From Chara braunii (Eukaryota > Streptophyta > Charophyceae > Charales > Characeae), in contig BFEA01000077.1 in NCBI GenBank assembly GCA_003427395.1, positions 958,902 through 997,942 of the forward strand: 39,041 bases of DNA, in the 5' to 3' direction. The notes under the pieces are model-generated. The model searched no databases. It was not told where the DNA came from and was given only the letters and a program-made list of their open reading frames with translations. How positions within the stretch are numbered: the stretch's first letter is position 1; each line of letters begins with the position of its first letter. A program made the position numbers and the translations under genes. Positions 1 to 9,652 of this stretch are shown here, in pieces.

Positions 1-2140
1 GGGGGAGGGAGGACAGAGGGGTGGTGTTCGATATGGGGACCGCGGGGAGAAACAGACAAGACATGGTGTGGGGATACTGTGGCAGTTCTTAGACAGCAGA
101 GACTAGAGGTGGTACATATCATCCCATGATTGCTTACCAGTTTAAAGCCATCTTCATGAAGTTTCTGGAGTGTCTGTGGAACTGTTGGGTACAACAACGA
201 CCAACTATCAGCACCATGCCTGGATCAGAAATGTCAAGATAGAGCAGGATCACATACAATGCATTGCAATACTGTGGTCAGTCAATGAACCAGCGAACTG
301 TGTGTCATGAAACACTCTCACCAATGTAGATTTTGTGCAACGAACTGTGATTAAAACATGGGAACACACTCATCTGTTGGGGCAGCTAGACTGCCAGAGC
401 TGGCAAATCTCAGCATCAAAAACTATAAAAACTATGTGACCTGGCTGTCCAACCGAGACATCCTGGCATGATATTTAGCTCCATTGCCTCCCTCAAGCAA
501 TGTCTTTTTACTACAGCATGTTCTCCCCACGCTTGTTGCAATGCACCATAACCACCTTAAACTTAACTGCTTCACCCCAACCATGCATCTCAGCTAGTTT
601 TGTGGTTACCTTTCTGAGGCTCCATCCTCATCATAGCTGGCCTGCATCCTCATCACTCTATTGCTGTTGTGTCTGTGCTTGGCAGCTGGGCTCCATTTCT
701 CCCTCAAGCTAGATATATCCACTACACTGACTACAGCATATTAGTCCCAAGGCGGACCAGGCACCACTCAAACCATCATTGTGAGGGCTTGACTAAACCT
801 TTCTCGCGAATCTAGTGCAAACCTTCTTCCCAACAAATACAGACAAATCCTTTGAAGCCTTGGTCATAAAACTCTGACTTGTTGAATCACTCCTCAAACG
901 ACCACTACCTCCAAGCCTTCCTTCCAGAGCCTGCCACATTGGGTTCAAGCATTGTCCCAACCTGCCACATTGGGTCCAAGCATCATCCAAACCAGCAGCC
1001 GGTATGATGACCAAACCCAAAACAGAGGCGAGATCAATCCTGGCATTAAGGTACCATGGTGGGACTGAAAGGGCGGGATGCATTTCAAAATTGTCCCCAC
1101 CATCAATCAATTCAAGCCTTTCAAGTTTCAATCTGTTCTCGGATGGCACCAGCATTATCCTGGCCACCAGCGAGAGAATTCTTTATCAGGTTGTGAAAGT
1201 TCAAAGTAGTCAGTTAAACAGCATGCTAACTGCGGTAGTGTTTCAATGAGTTCAACTCCATGAGGAGGAAGCCGATATGGCATGGCATGCCATTCATGGC
1301 ATGCTATTCTGAACTCCCCGGCCGTTCATGCCATCCTATTGATATTTCTGCATCTTACCCTTGAATAGCTGCCCTGAACGGTCTCCAGCAGCTTGATCTG
1401 GACCACTCGGAAATAAACACTCCGTATATAACTTTGGGTTTTGTTTAGACTTATGAGTCTGAACTCTGAATCGCAGCTGGTCTTAAATCTTACTCGTTTG
1501 CAGAGAGGCTCGGCTGAAACCCTAGCCATAATGAAAGCATGACTACGTGGCACGGAGTGAAAAGCTCACAAAGGCCATCACATAGAGCTGAAAGGAGGAG
1601 AATGTCAAAATGAGAACTGGATGGACACATATGGATCACTGGATCTGCCAGGTGGCTAAATGATACTTACACATAACGACCAACGGCCGGATGAAATTCT
1701 CATTGATACAATAATCATAGGAGATAGCCCCCAAAAACATTCCCACCCCCAAATAAATCAAACCGGTTGCCTCCGGCAATTTTCATGGCAGGCGCCAAAC
1801 TGGTGGGTGAACGCGCTACTGATACAGCTATGCTTCATGCTTCAGACAATCCTCGCTGCAGCACCACAGGTCGAGTGGGAATAGGAAGCAAGTGTGTCTA
1901 GTACACGTGCTGAAGACGGGCAACTAGAGAGCGAGCGTGCCACTGCCAAGAATCGCCACTTGGAGGAAAAGAGGCAGAGAGGGACTGAGAGGCAAAGCAT
2001 AGAAAGTAGCCTCAGCAATGAGTGACAAGAAAACTTATGTTCTACTTATGTCTGAAAGCAACCTTTAATGAGCGGCAATGAGCCAAGCAGTCGCTCACAC
2101 AGCACCAACTGTGTAGACCCATGGGAATCTTCGCCTGTGG
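1..2140. other. Unassigned DNA, no gene recognised
   Basis: Only short reading frames occur, the longest about 124 codons, and none shows a motif I recognise. Around 1580-1610 a purine-rich stretch (AAAGGAGGAGAATG) followed by TGTCA resembles the polypurine tract and LTR start of a retrotransposon, but I could not find a matching second LTR or coding domain, so I leave it unassigned. A short imperfect palindrome built on GGCATGGCATGCC lies near 1277. Confidence 0.5.
930..991. repeat. 31-bp tandem repeat, two copies
   Basis: Two adjacent copies begin CCTGCCACATTGGG at 930 and 961. They differ at a few positions, so the duplication is not brand new. No function is evident. Confidence 0.8.
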
Positions 2141-2148
2141 ATTTACAG

Positions 2149-2385
2149 CATACTTGCAAGCAGCAGACCGGACGAGCGTCCGGTCCGGTCCGTTTTGCCG
2201 CGTGCGGCACCCTCCCCCGGACCAGATGGACCCGGACCGGACCGGACGGGCCGTTTTTTTTTTTTTTTTTTTTTGGGGGTGGGGCGTAACTGGTCGTCGG
2301 GCACACATTCGTGCGCCGCGCGGTTCTGGTCCGGTGGTCTGCCGCACATGCGGAACCGCCCGGACGGCGTCCGCTTGCAAGTATG
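2149..2385. mobile_element. hAT-like MITE with 8-bp target duplication
   Basis: A 237-bp non-coding unit is bounded by perfect 13-bp terminal inverted repeats (CATACTTGCAAGC at 2149-2161, its complement at 2373-2385). It is flanked on both sides by the same 8 bases, ATTTACAG (2141-2148 and 2386-2393). An 8-bp target site duplication is the hallmark of hAT transposons. The interior is very GC-rich, with repeated GGACCGGACC/GGTCCGGTCC subterminal motifs and a run of about 21 T near 2254. It has no coding capacity, so it would need a transposase from elsewhere. The perfect repeats suggest a recent insertion. The terminal bases do not match the usual hAT CAGNG start exactly, so the superfamily call rests mainly on the duplication length. 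Confidence 0.88.
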
Positions 2386-2620
2386 ATTTACAGGGATGAT
2401 AACTAGTATGAAAGACTGGGTGTAATCAACTAAACAACCTCGCAATAAACAAAGTGAGATGCAATGGTGAATATTAATCAACAACCTACTGCATGTAACA
2501 TGCACAATCAAGAACAATCAGAGGGATGCAACATCGACAATCAAGGACAATCAACGGACGCGATATGGACAATCAAGGAAACCAGAGAGATAATGACTTT
2601 AATTTCTCCCATGGGTAGTA

Positions 2621-3120
2621 ATGATTGAACCTCGATTCTGCCTGTCGAAGATTGTGGTGCCTTACGTTGTCCTTTGTGCTTGAATCTCACCAAGTTCGCC
2701 TGATTCTTCAACTGGATTCCCTTCCATTCGTACAGTCAGTTCCAGTCACTTACCAGTGTGGAGCACCCTTTTGTTTTGGATCTGAAATTCCTTTTCTTCA
2801 TGTGAATACGTGAGGATTATCTTTCCCAGGAATTGAAAGTCTGCAATGCCCACGTTGCTTCTGGTAGCTAATGATTGAACCTTGATTCAGCCCGTTGCAG
2901 ATTGTGGTGCCTTACGTTGTCCTTTGTGCTTGAATCTCACCAAGTTCTGCTGATTCTTCAACTGGATTCCCTTCCATCCGTACAGTCAGTTCCAGTCACT
3001 TACCAGTGTGGAGCACCCTTTTGTTTTGGATGTGGAAATTCCTTTTCTTCATGTGAATACATGAGGATCATCTTTCCCAGGAATTGAAAGTCTGCAATGC
3101 CCACGTTGCTTCTGGTAGCT
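2621..3120. repeat. 250-bp tandem duplication
   Basis: Two head-to-tail copies (2621-2870 and 2871-3120) each begin ATGATTGAACC and end at CTGGTAGCTA or close to it. They differ at roughly a dozen positions with a small indel. Each carries a short open frame of 60-70 codons that is conserved only because the DNA is duplicated. I see no known domain. Confidence 0.92.
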
Positions 3121-3938
3121 AGGTCTGTTTGTCCCTGTGCTACCTACTAAATATAGTCAGTGGAGTACATTGCACCTGCTGAACTCCTTTTCCTCTCACT
3201 TGTTCCTGAGTCCACTGTCTATGCTTCCCCGGCCAGTCCCTTCTCCACAGCTTTTCCTCCCACTTGCACGAGGTGCCACCTAACGGTGGCAAGCTCTCTC
3301 CCGCTCTCTGGTCGCCCCTTCCCAGCATGTGCTAGACACACTCCCTTCCTGTTTCCCCAGTATGGATTGTCTGAAGCATAGCCATATGAGTAGTGCACTC
3401 ACCAGTGCGGCTTGTGCTCCCACTGAACTCCTCTTCCTTTCCTTGAGTGAAGGAGGGAAGCTGTACATTTGCAGCAAGGTGCGAGAGAAAGAGGGAGAGC
3501 AGCATCCATAGCCGGACTGCTCACTCCACAGCCAGTGGTGTAGTGAGGTCCTTGGTGAAACAGGGAGTGGCGGAAGGAAGAGAGGCTGTGTGACGAGGCA
3601 TGTACCTGGTGTTGACAAAGGTACGCTGTTCCATCAAAGTCTTCAAGCGGCATTGGGAGGATGACACGTGGACCAGTTGCTGACATACGTAGGCTCGTCT
3701 GAGAGGAGTTGTAGGAGTAAGAGTTGGCAGTAAAGCCACCTGTGCGAGGGCTACATTGTTGTTGTATTGGTAATTGGAGGCGTTGGAAGGCCTTTCACTA
3801 TCAAGAGACTTTAGTGCTTTGTTCGTTCCTACTTTCTGTGGATCTTGCTTTGATTTCTGCTTTAAATGTTGACTCAATAATTTTTGGTCTTCTATGAGAT
3901 GCCGCAACTTCATTTATTGCTGTTCGCATTGCTCGTAA
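3121..3938. other. Unassigned DNA before LTR A copy 1
   Basis: Pyrimidine-rich DNA. Two similar CTGAACTCC(T/C)(T/C)TTCCT-type segments (about 3179 and 3424) look like an old partial duplication. The 130-codon minus-strand frame at 3521-3913 has no motif I recognise and is probably chance. Confidence 0.45.
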
Positions 3939-4933
3939 TGACCTGCCAAAACAAAGACTGAGAACACCGCTGATTTCTGAGTTTTGCCGCTGTAATGAAT
4001 GCCTTGTTGAGATTCTCGCGTTCTGCAGAGTTTTCTAAGCCTGTGTGTGGGGGCGTTCTTGCTGGTTCCTGTGCCTGTCTAAGTGCTTGTCAGTCTGAGT
4101 GTGTGTGTGGCCCAACAGGGCGTTTGTGTGTTATGAGGCCCGCGGGGCCGATACTTACCTGTGGCCGTAACTTTAAGGGTTGCCGCAGGGAAACACTCAA
4201 GTAGTGGGGAGTAGGCTGCGACACTTCGGTCAGCAGGGAAAAACACTCAAGTAGCAGGTAGGCCGGAACCACTCAAGTAGCGGTAGATGTGTCGGGAACA
4301 GGAGGTCAAGCAGAAGAAGACAGAAGGTTAGCATTTTTAGAGGCCAGTAGCAATACGCTAGGTCTGGGCAGGTACCAGTCCAAGCAGTCTGAGTCTAGGG
4401 CCTGTGCGAACGACATCAAAGCCTGCAATGATGTTTCCCTCCGAAAGGGAGGAGGTACCGGTTGCTTGGAGGCCGCATGGCCTGGAAGTCACCACCCAAG
4501 AGGCAGGTTGGCCGCTATATCTCCAGAAGGAGCGAAGTGCTCCTCATTTGCTGCAAACAAGTTTGGGCGTCATGTTGCTGGAGCGACCAGCGGAGAAGCG
4601 CTGTGTTGAGCACTGGGGAAGAGGAGCGCCCAGCTGTCCTCCTTGGCTATGGTGGAGGAATTCGGGTAGGAGGAAGAAGAAGGGGACTAGGAGAGGGTAG
4701 CGCGAGGGTACTTACCTGGCTATGGTGTACACCATCTTCATCATTGGTAGGTGCTGCATCTGGAAGGCCGCAGTTGGGGTCTCACCGCATCAAAAAGCTT
4801 CAAGGCAGAGTCAGGCATGGCGGCCTGAGAGGAAGACGACATAGCTGCTTTGTGTTGCCTTTGGCACGTCAGGGCAAAGCTCTTAGTAGTCCGCCATAGC
4901 CTAGGCATGGATGAAGAAGAGAGAGGAGGGCGG
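3939..4933 (+). mobile_element. LTR family A, copy 1 (3'-truncated)
   Basis: The unit begins TGACCTGCC and aligns over most of its length with the two other family A LTRs at 7176-8664 (reversed) and 9653-11478. Shared blocks include the GTGTGTGTGGCCC stretch, AAACACTCAAGTAG, a GATGTTTCCCTCCGAAA block and the final GAAGAGAGAGGAGGGCGG. In the complete copies the LTR continues about 350-400 bp and ends in TAACA; here it stops at GGCGG and passes directly into integrase coding sequence. It therefore lost its 3' part together with gag and the 5' part of pol, or was rearranged. The sense strand carries TACTTACCTG twice (4151 and 4709). Confidence 0.82.
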
Positions 4934-5417
4934 TCCCCCGAAAACTTTTGTGAGTGACCGGGACACCATGTTCATAAGTGCAGATTGGAAAAAATTCACC
5001 TCACTGATCCATGACATCAAACTCAAGATGGCATCTGGTCGACATCAAGCTAATGGATTGGCTGAGGAGATCAACCAGACCGCGATCCGTGCTCTAATTG
5101 TCCCCTAGGATACCGATCAGAATTCTTGGGATGAGGAATTGCCGATTGTGCAAGGGTTGTACAACAACTCCATACACTCCTCCACCGGAATGACACCAAA
5201 TTGGTTGCATTTCGGGTGGCAGATTCCCAATCCCCTATCCTACCTGTTTCCTGATCCGGCACCTGGTCTAACACCTGGCCAGCCTGGCTACAGCGCCAAG
5301 GTCGATGGCTTGCTCAAAGTTGCTATTGCAGCCATGGAAAAGCGACGCAGTGCCATGATCAAACATGCTAACAAGAAGCGCCAGCCTGAACCTTTCACGG
5401 TGGATCAAAATGTCTGA
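4934..5417 (+). pseudogene. Ty3/gypsy integrase core and C-terminal part, broken
   Basis: Integrase inserts retroelement cDNA into the genome. The translation contains the second catalytic Asp region (FVSDRDTMF), a decayed copy of the GRHPQ-NG-E catalytic Glu region (GRHQANGLAEEINQT), and a YNNSIHSSTGMTPN block typical of Ty3/gypsy integrases after the core. A single in-frame TAG at about 5106-5108 splits the frame into 4911-5108 and 5139-5417. The zinc-binding domain and the first catalytic Asp are missing because the sequence starts at the junction with the truncated LTR. Codons after 5417 continue the same protein with stops and shifts. It cannot be functional. Confidence 0.9.
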
Positions 5418-5710
5418 GTTTTCTGAGGAAGAGGAGGTGTCGCAAAAACTTCTTCCTCAGTACTACGGTCCTTAGTAGGTGCAGGCAGGAACTGATGCAT
5501 TCGGTCCTTCCTATGTGATTGACGTGCCTCCTCATCTGCGCACATAACTCGTCTTTCACCCATCAAAGTTGTTTCTGTATCTGTACCCTGAAACTTTTCC
5601 ATATTCCCCCGTGCAATCAATGGTGGTCAATGGTGGTCATGTGATTGATAGAATTGTTGAACAAATTGGAAAGGGGAAGAACAAACAATGTAAGGTTCAT
5701 TTTCTATAAC
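5418..5710 (+). pseudogene. Integrase tail with HPSKL and chromodomain-like remnant
   Basis: Reading through stops and shifts gives VPPHLRT, then VFHPSKL, the conserved block after the integrase core of chromoviruses, then GGHVIDRIVEQIGKGK followed by a VHF strand, which resembles the start of a chromodomain. It is cut at 5710 by a solo LTR. The sequence after the LTR (6666-7120) repeats this same region, so the downstream part is a partial duplicate rather than a simple continuation. Confidence 0.72.
5423..5460. repeat. 10-bp perfect inverted repeat
   Basis: CTGAGGAAGA at 5423-5432 is complementary to TCTTCCTCAG at 5451-5460 with an 18-nt loop. It lies just after the integrase reading frame ends. 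A chance or structural hairpin; no terminator role can be claimed in a eukaryote. Confidence 0.6.
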
Positions 5711-6665
5711 TGAAACGGTTTTCACATTTCTGCAGTCACAGATGCGGGCACTAGAGTTCGATCCCCAAACCTTAATACTGCCCATGTACAGTATTGAGTT
5801 AACCACCAAGTGTTTGAACCCGTGACCTGTATTTTGGTAGTTGTTTGATGTCTGTCGTAAGTCTGTGTAGCTGTAGGGGTTCGATCTGTAGATCTGATGA
5901 GTAGGGGTCACAGCCTTGTAGAAGTCGCGTAGGTGTTCTGAGAGGTCAAGGTCGTAGCTGCCACAGTCCTGAAGGGTCAAGGTCGTAGCTGCTACAGTGT
6001 TCGAAAGGCCAAGACCACAGACTTCCGGAAGGTTCGGAAGTGGCCTTTCGAAGGTTGCTCACATTTGGACAGAGGCAAGTGGGCAAGTGGTGAGCCCAGC
6101 TGCGTTACATCGGCAGTGTGGTACCGGTCCCAGTCAGTCATAGTCCAGTCAAGCAAGTACCGTGTGGGACTGTGAGCACCAAGGGCCGAAGGTAAGGGGC
6201 AGACCAACGAGTTACAGAAGTACAAATCAAGAGGCAGCGCCCAGCCATTCATTCATTGGCTGCGTAAGCCATGCGGAAGCGTTGCTACAGCGTCTTGTGC
6301 GAGGTGGTCTGCATGTTGCCCGAAGTCGAAGTGGGCTGAAGTGAGACTACGTAGCCATAGTTAGTGTTAGTAGAGCGGCCATAGCTGCTGTTGGAGGTAG
6401 TTAGACAATAATGTGTGTGTGTATGTCAGAGAGGAATGTGTGTGGGGTATTCAGGGTGATCCAGAGCTAAGTGAGTGTGAACAGTGGTGTTGGGAACAGT
6501 ATCGAGGGTTGGATGTGCAGGCGCCATAGCCTGTGGAAGCAAGTTTGCATCCGACTGAGTTCTCGATTTCCATATCTCTGAGTTTTGAGTGGGTGCTGTG
6601 CGCCAGTGTGAATCGCCATCTGTTTGCATGTATGTGAAGCAAAGAAGAAAGCGAGTCTGATTGCA
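5711..6665 (+). mobile_element. Solo LTR, family C
   Basis: A 955-bp unit runs from TGAAACGGTTTTCAC to GTCTGATTGCA and matches the reverse complement of 14729-15685 end to end. It is flanked by ATAAC on the left and ATATC on the right. Uninterrupted relatives of the target at about 6755 and 6905 read CTATACCACCC, so the ancestral 5-bp duplication was probably ATACC with one change on each side. It contains the family's short GACCTTGACC-type tandem units and a tRNA B-box-like GAGTTCGATCC about 44 bp from its start. No internal element sequence is attached, consistent with LTR-LTR recombination. Confidence 0.87.
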
Positions 6666-7120
6666 ATATCACCCTTTATATGATTTTTACTGGATTGACA
6701 TGCCTCCTCATCTGCGCACAGGCTATGGCGCCTGCAATACATGGTTCATTTTCTATACCACCCGATCGAAGTTGTTTCCGTATCTGTCTCTTGCAACTTA
6801 TCCGTATCGAGAACTAATGATCCCTCGTGCAATCAATGGTGGTCACGAGATTGTTGAACATAGTGGAAAGGGCAAGAACAGACAATGCATGGTTCATTTT
6901 CTATACCACCCGATCAGCAAACCTTTGGGAAGCAGCCACATCCACCCCCTTGCCAGACATCCCAGTGCCCACACTCACCGGCCTAAAAGAACCGCGTATG
7001 CAGGAGAACTGGCTACGCACACTCTACCGAAGACTCCGCCCTTGGGCACTGTGGGCAATTTGGAAGAAGCACTGCAAGCAGACAAAATACGTCGCTGGCT
7101 GAAGCATGGGAAGGGCTGAT
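6666..7120 (+). pseudogene. Second copy of integrase tail / chromodomain-like remnant
   Basis: The reading frame from 6661 encodes DMPPHLRTGYG, then SKLFPYLSL, then INGGHEIVEHSGKGK and a VHFLYHP strand. It parallels 5484-5710, so this integrase tail exists twice, on either side of the solo LTR. The phrase ATGGTTCATTTTCTATACC also occurs twice inside this copy (about 6740 and 6890). The following 200 bp, to about 7120, stay partly open and may be the end of pol. The 152-codon frame is open but lacks any integrase core. Confidence 0.6.
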
Positions 7121-7385
7121 GCAGATCCTACTGACAAAGTATCACTCGGATTGGCGCAGCGCAAGATGACCCCACTGTTATGATCCTGGCCAATTTCGAA
7201 GTACACATTCATCAGAAAGTACAATGTCGTCCAATTGCAAAAAGAAACGAATGAACATGAGAGGAGGGAGAGGAACAGAAGAAGAAGACGAAGAAAGAAA
7301 GAAGAAGATGATGTACACCAGCATAAACCGATGATAATGCTCTTCTTATTCACGAACCACTCTCCTCCTTGTCTCCCCCCCTATT

Positions 7386-7815
7386 ATTCAATCCAATAAT
7401 AATAATAATAATGTTGAATGGCTAAACCAAAATCAATGTCCACATCCCTCTTCTACTGCAGCTATCACATGAGGTCCACCGTAGCCATGGCACCCTCCTC
7501 CTTCCTCTTCTCAAAGGCCTAGGCTATGGCGGACTGCTAGGGCCTTGCCCTGATGCGCAGAAAACAACTCAAGCATCATGGCTGCTCTAGCTCCCCTCTT
7601 ATTCAATCCAAAAATAATAATAATAATGTTGAATGGCTGAACCAAAATCAATGTCCGCATCCCTCTTCTACTGCAGCGAGCACATGAGGTCCACCATAGC
7701 CATGGCACCCTCCTCCTTCCTCTTCTCAAAGGCCTAGGCTATGGCGGACTGCTAGGGCCTTGCCCTGATGCGCAGAAGACAACTCAAGCATCTATGGCTG
7801 CTCTAACTCAGGCCG
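7386..7815. repeat. 215-bp tandem duplication inside LTR A copy 2
   Basis: Two copies (7386-7600 and 7601-7815) each hold ATTCAATCCA, an (AAT)n run, CAAAATCAATGTCC and the block ending TGCGCAGAA. They differ at only a few positions and the other family A LTRs carry one copy, so the duplication is specific to this insertion. Confidence 0.9.
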
Positions 7816-7864
7816 CCATGCCTGACTCTGCCTCGAAATTTCTTGGTGTAGCTCTACCCCCCCT

Positions 7865-7932
7865 GGGGCCTTCTTGCTGCAGCGCCCACCAAGGTGATGG
7901 GGCTTTCTTGCTGCAGCGCCCACCAAGGTGAT
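7865..7932. repeat. 34-bp tandem duplication
   Basis: GGGGC(C/T)TTCTTGCTGCAG... is repeated at 7865 and 7899 with one base difference, inside LTR A copy 2 next to the U1-like motif. Confidence 0.88.
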
Positions 7933-8732
7933 GAAGATGGCAACCACCATAGCCAGGTAAGTACCTCTGGCGCTCCCCCTTCCTAGTCCTGGTCCTCTTC
8001 CTCCTCTTGTCCTTGCTCCTTCCCCAGCACCGCTGCTGGCCACACCGACAATGAGGAGGACCATCTTGCTCCTCGTGCAGATATAGCGGCCTGCTTGTTT
8101 CTTGGTGAGTGACTTCCTAGGCCGTGCGGCCTCCAAGCAACCTGTACCTCCTCCCTTTCGGAGGGAAACATCATTGCAGACTCTGATCTTGCCCGTACAG
8201 GCCCTAGACTCAGACTGGTTGGACTGGTACCCGCCTAGACCTAGCCTACAACTACTGGGCCTCTAACAATGCCAACTTTTGTCTTCTGCTGCTCGGCCTC
8301 AAGTACCCGGCACATCTACCTGTACTTGGTGCGGTACCGGCCTACCTGCTACTTGAGTGTTTTCCCCTGTTCTAAGCGTCGCAGGCCTCTTTCCCCGCCA
8401 CTTGAGTGTTTCCCCCACTGCAACCCTCAATGTCACGGCCACAGGTAAGTACCAGCCCTTCGAGCCTTTCCAAACAACCAAGCGCCCTTGCGGGTCACAC
8501 ACATAGTCAAGCTAACAAGCACTCAGACAGGCATGCAGACCAGCAAGCATGCACCCACACAGACTTAGAAAAATCAGCAACAAGCGGGAAACTCAGTAGG
8601 GCATACATTCCATGAGCAAAACTCAGAAATCAGCTGTGTGTCTCAGTCCGTGTTTGGCAGGTCATGACACCACCTAGAAACAAGACATTGTGGACAAATT
8701 CACAAAAGATGTGCTGGGCAGCGGTAAACTGG

Positions 8733-9216
8733 GGACCATAATGGGCAACACCCTCAGACTCGGGCCACCAGGACCAAGACGACCACATGTCAACTGCCTC
8801 TCAAGATACAAGAGGGGCTCTTGCCTTGCCAGAACAGAGGCTGAAGGGTTCAGGGTTTAACAGAGTAGGGAAGGAGTGCGGAAGGCTGAGGGGATAGCAG
8901 AGCAGGGTACAGTAGAGCAGCAAAGGTAGACAAATGAGGAGACAGACCTGCATTAGGGAGGACCATAATGGGCAACACCCTCAGACTCGCATGGGGAACT
9001 CAGCAGGGTCAACAGGACCATGATAACGACATGTTAACCGCCTCTCCAAAATCCACAGATACACTAGGAGCTCTTGCCTTGCCCTGAAGACTCTTCAGAA
9101 GAGAGGCTGGAGGATTTCCGGTTTAACAGAGTAGGGCAGAAGGACGGCAGAAGGCTGAGGGGTAAGCAGAGCAGGGCAGCAAAGGTGGACAGAGGAGGAG
9201 ACAGACCCGCATAGTA
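8733..9216. repeat. 227-bp tandem duplication (diverged)
   Basis: Two copies start GGACCATAATGGGCAACACC at 8733 and 8960. Both include GTTTAACAGAGTAGG, GGCTGAGGGG and GAGACAGACC(T/C)GCAT near their ends. The second copy is about 30 bp longer through small insertions. No protein domain is evident; it lies between two family A LTRs. Confidence 0.88.
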
Positions 9217-9635
9217 ACTCCAGAATATAACGAATAGCTGACAGCTACGACAACTGAGAGGAGGTCAGGAACTCCCAAGGAAGGTACACAAGAGCAGAGT
9301 GGGACGAATGCTGAGTCTCGTCATAAGCGAAACTAGCTAATGCTGCCAGGATAACTCCAGGTCGAATTGTGACGGCCCCGGAATCGTTTTTCAAATATAT
9401 AACTGAAATGGTTTTTGATTATATATAAAATAAAAAAAAACAGAGTGTACCGCGAGTTGTCAAAGCCTATGAGCGACTGATTGTCTCCGAACAGCAGCCA
9501 CAGTCCTCCGATCAGCAACCGAAACAGCAGCTGAAGTTTTCTGCTACTCTCACTCCCACTGAACACACCAGATCACTCTTTGCCATATATGCCTATGAAG
9601 CATTGTGCAGGGACTCTTGAAGGGACCTCTCTCTT
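9217..9635. other. Unassigned DNA, possibly 3' end of an element
   Basis: AT-rich around 9390-9440, then mixed sequence leading to the polypurine tract of LTR A copy 3. The last part may be the 3' end of pol or an untranslated region, but no chromodomain or integrase motif is readable. Confidence 0.4.
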
Positions 9636-9652
9636 GAGGGGGGGGAGCGTAA
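9636..9652 (+). promoter_or_regulatory. Polypurine tract before LTR A copy 3
   Basis: A run of nine G within GAGGGGGGGGGAGCG lies directly before the TGACCC start of the LTR. In LTR retrotransposons this purine run primes plus-strand DNA synthesis, so it marks the LTR at 9653 as a 3' LTR. The same position in copy 1 reads GCTCGTAA, without the tract. Confidence 0.8.

Larger units (their letters stand above)
7176..8664 (-). mobile_element. LTR family A, copy 2 (complete, reversed)
   Basis: On the minus strand it starts TGACCTGCCAAACAC (8664 downward) and ends AGGATCATAACA at 7176. It is 1,489 bp, or about 1,274 bp after removing the internal 215-bp duplication, close to copy 3 without its insertion. 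The sense strand carries GGTACTTACCTG twice (plus coordinates 7953-7965 and 8441-8453). No polypurine tract is evident in front of the start. Beyond the end the minus strand reads GTGGGGTCATCTTGCG, which does not match the common plant tRNA-Met primer site. Confidence 0.85.

Noticed and set aside
793-1249. Opposed open frames of 124 and 81 codons, one vaguely like a copia Gag start (KLERLELIDGGDNFE)
   Set aside because: The likeness is confined to a few residues, the frames overlap on opposite strands, and no neighbouring copia domain supports it.
1590-1680. Polypurine tract and LTR start (AAAGGAGGAGAATG then TGTCA)
   Set aside because: No second LTR, primer site or coding domain could be matched, so the resemblance may be chance.
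2042-2517. Six overlapping frames rich in Lys or Phe runs
   Set aside because: All read through the hAT-type MITE and its T run; they are by-products of the repeat.
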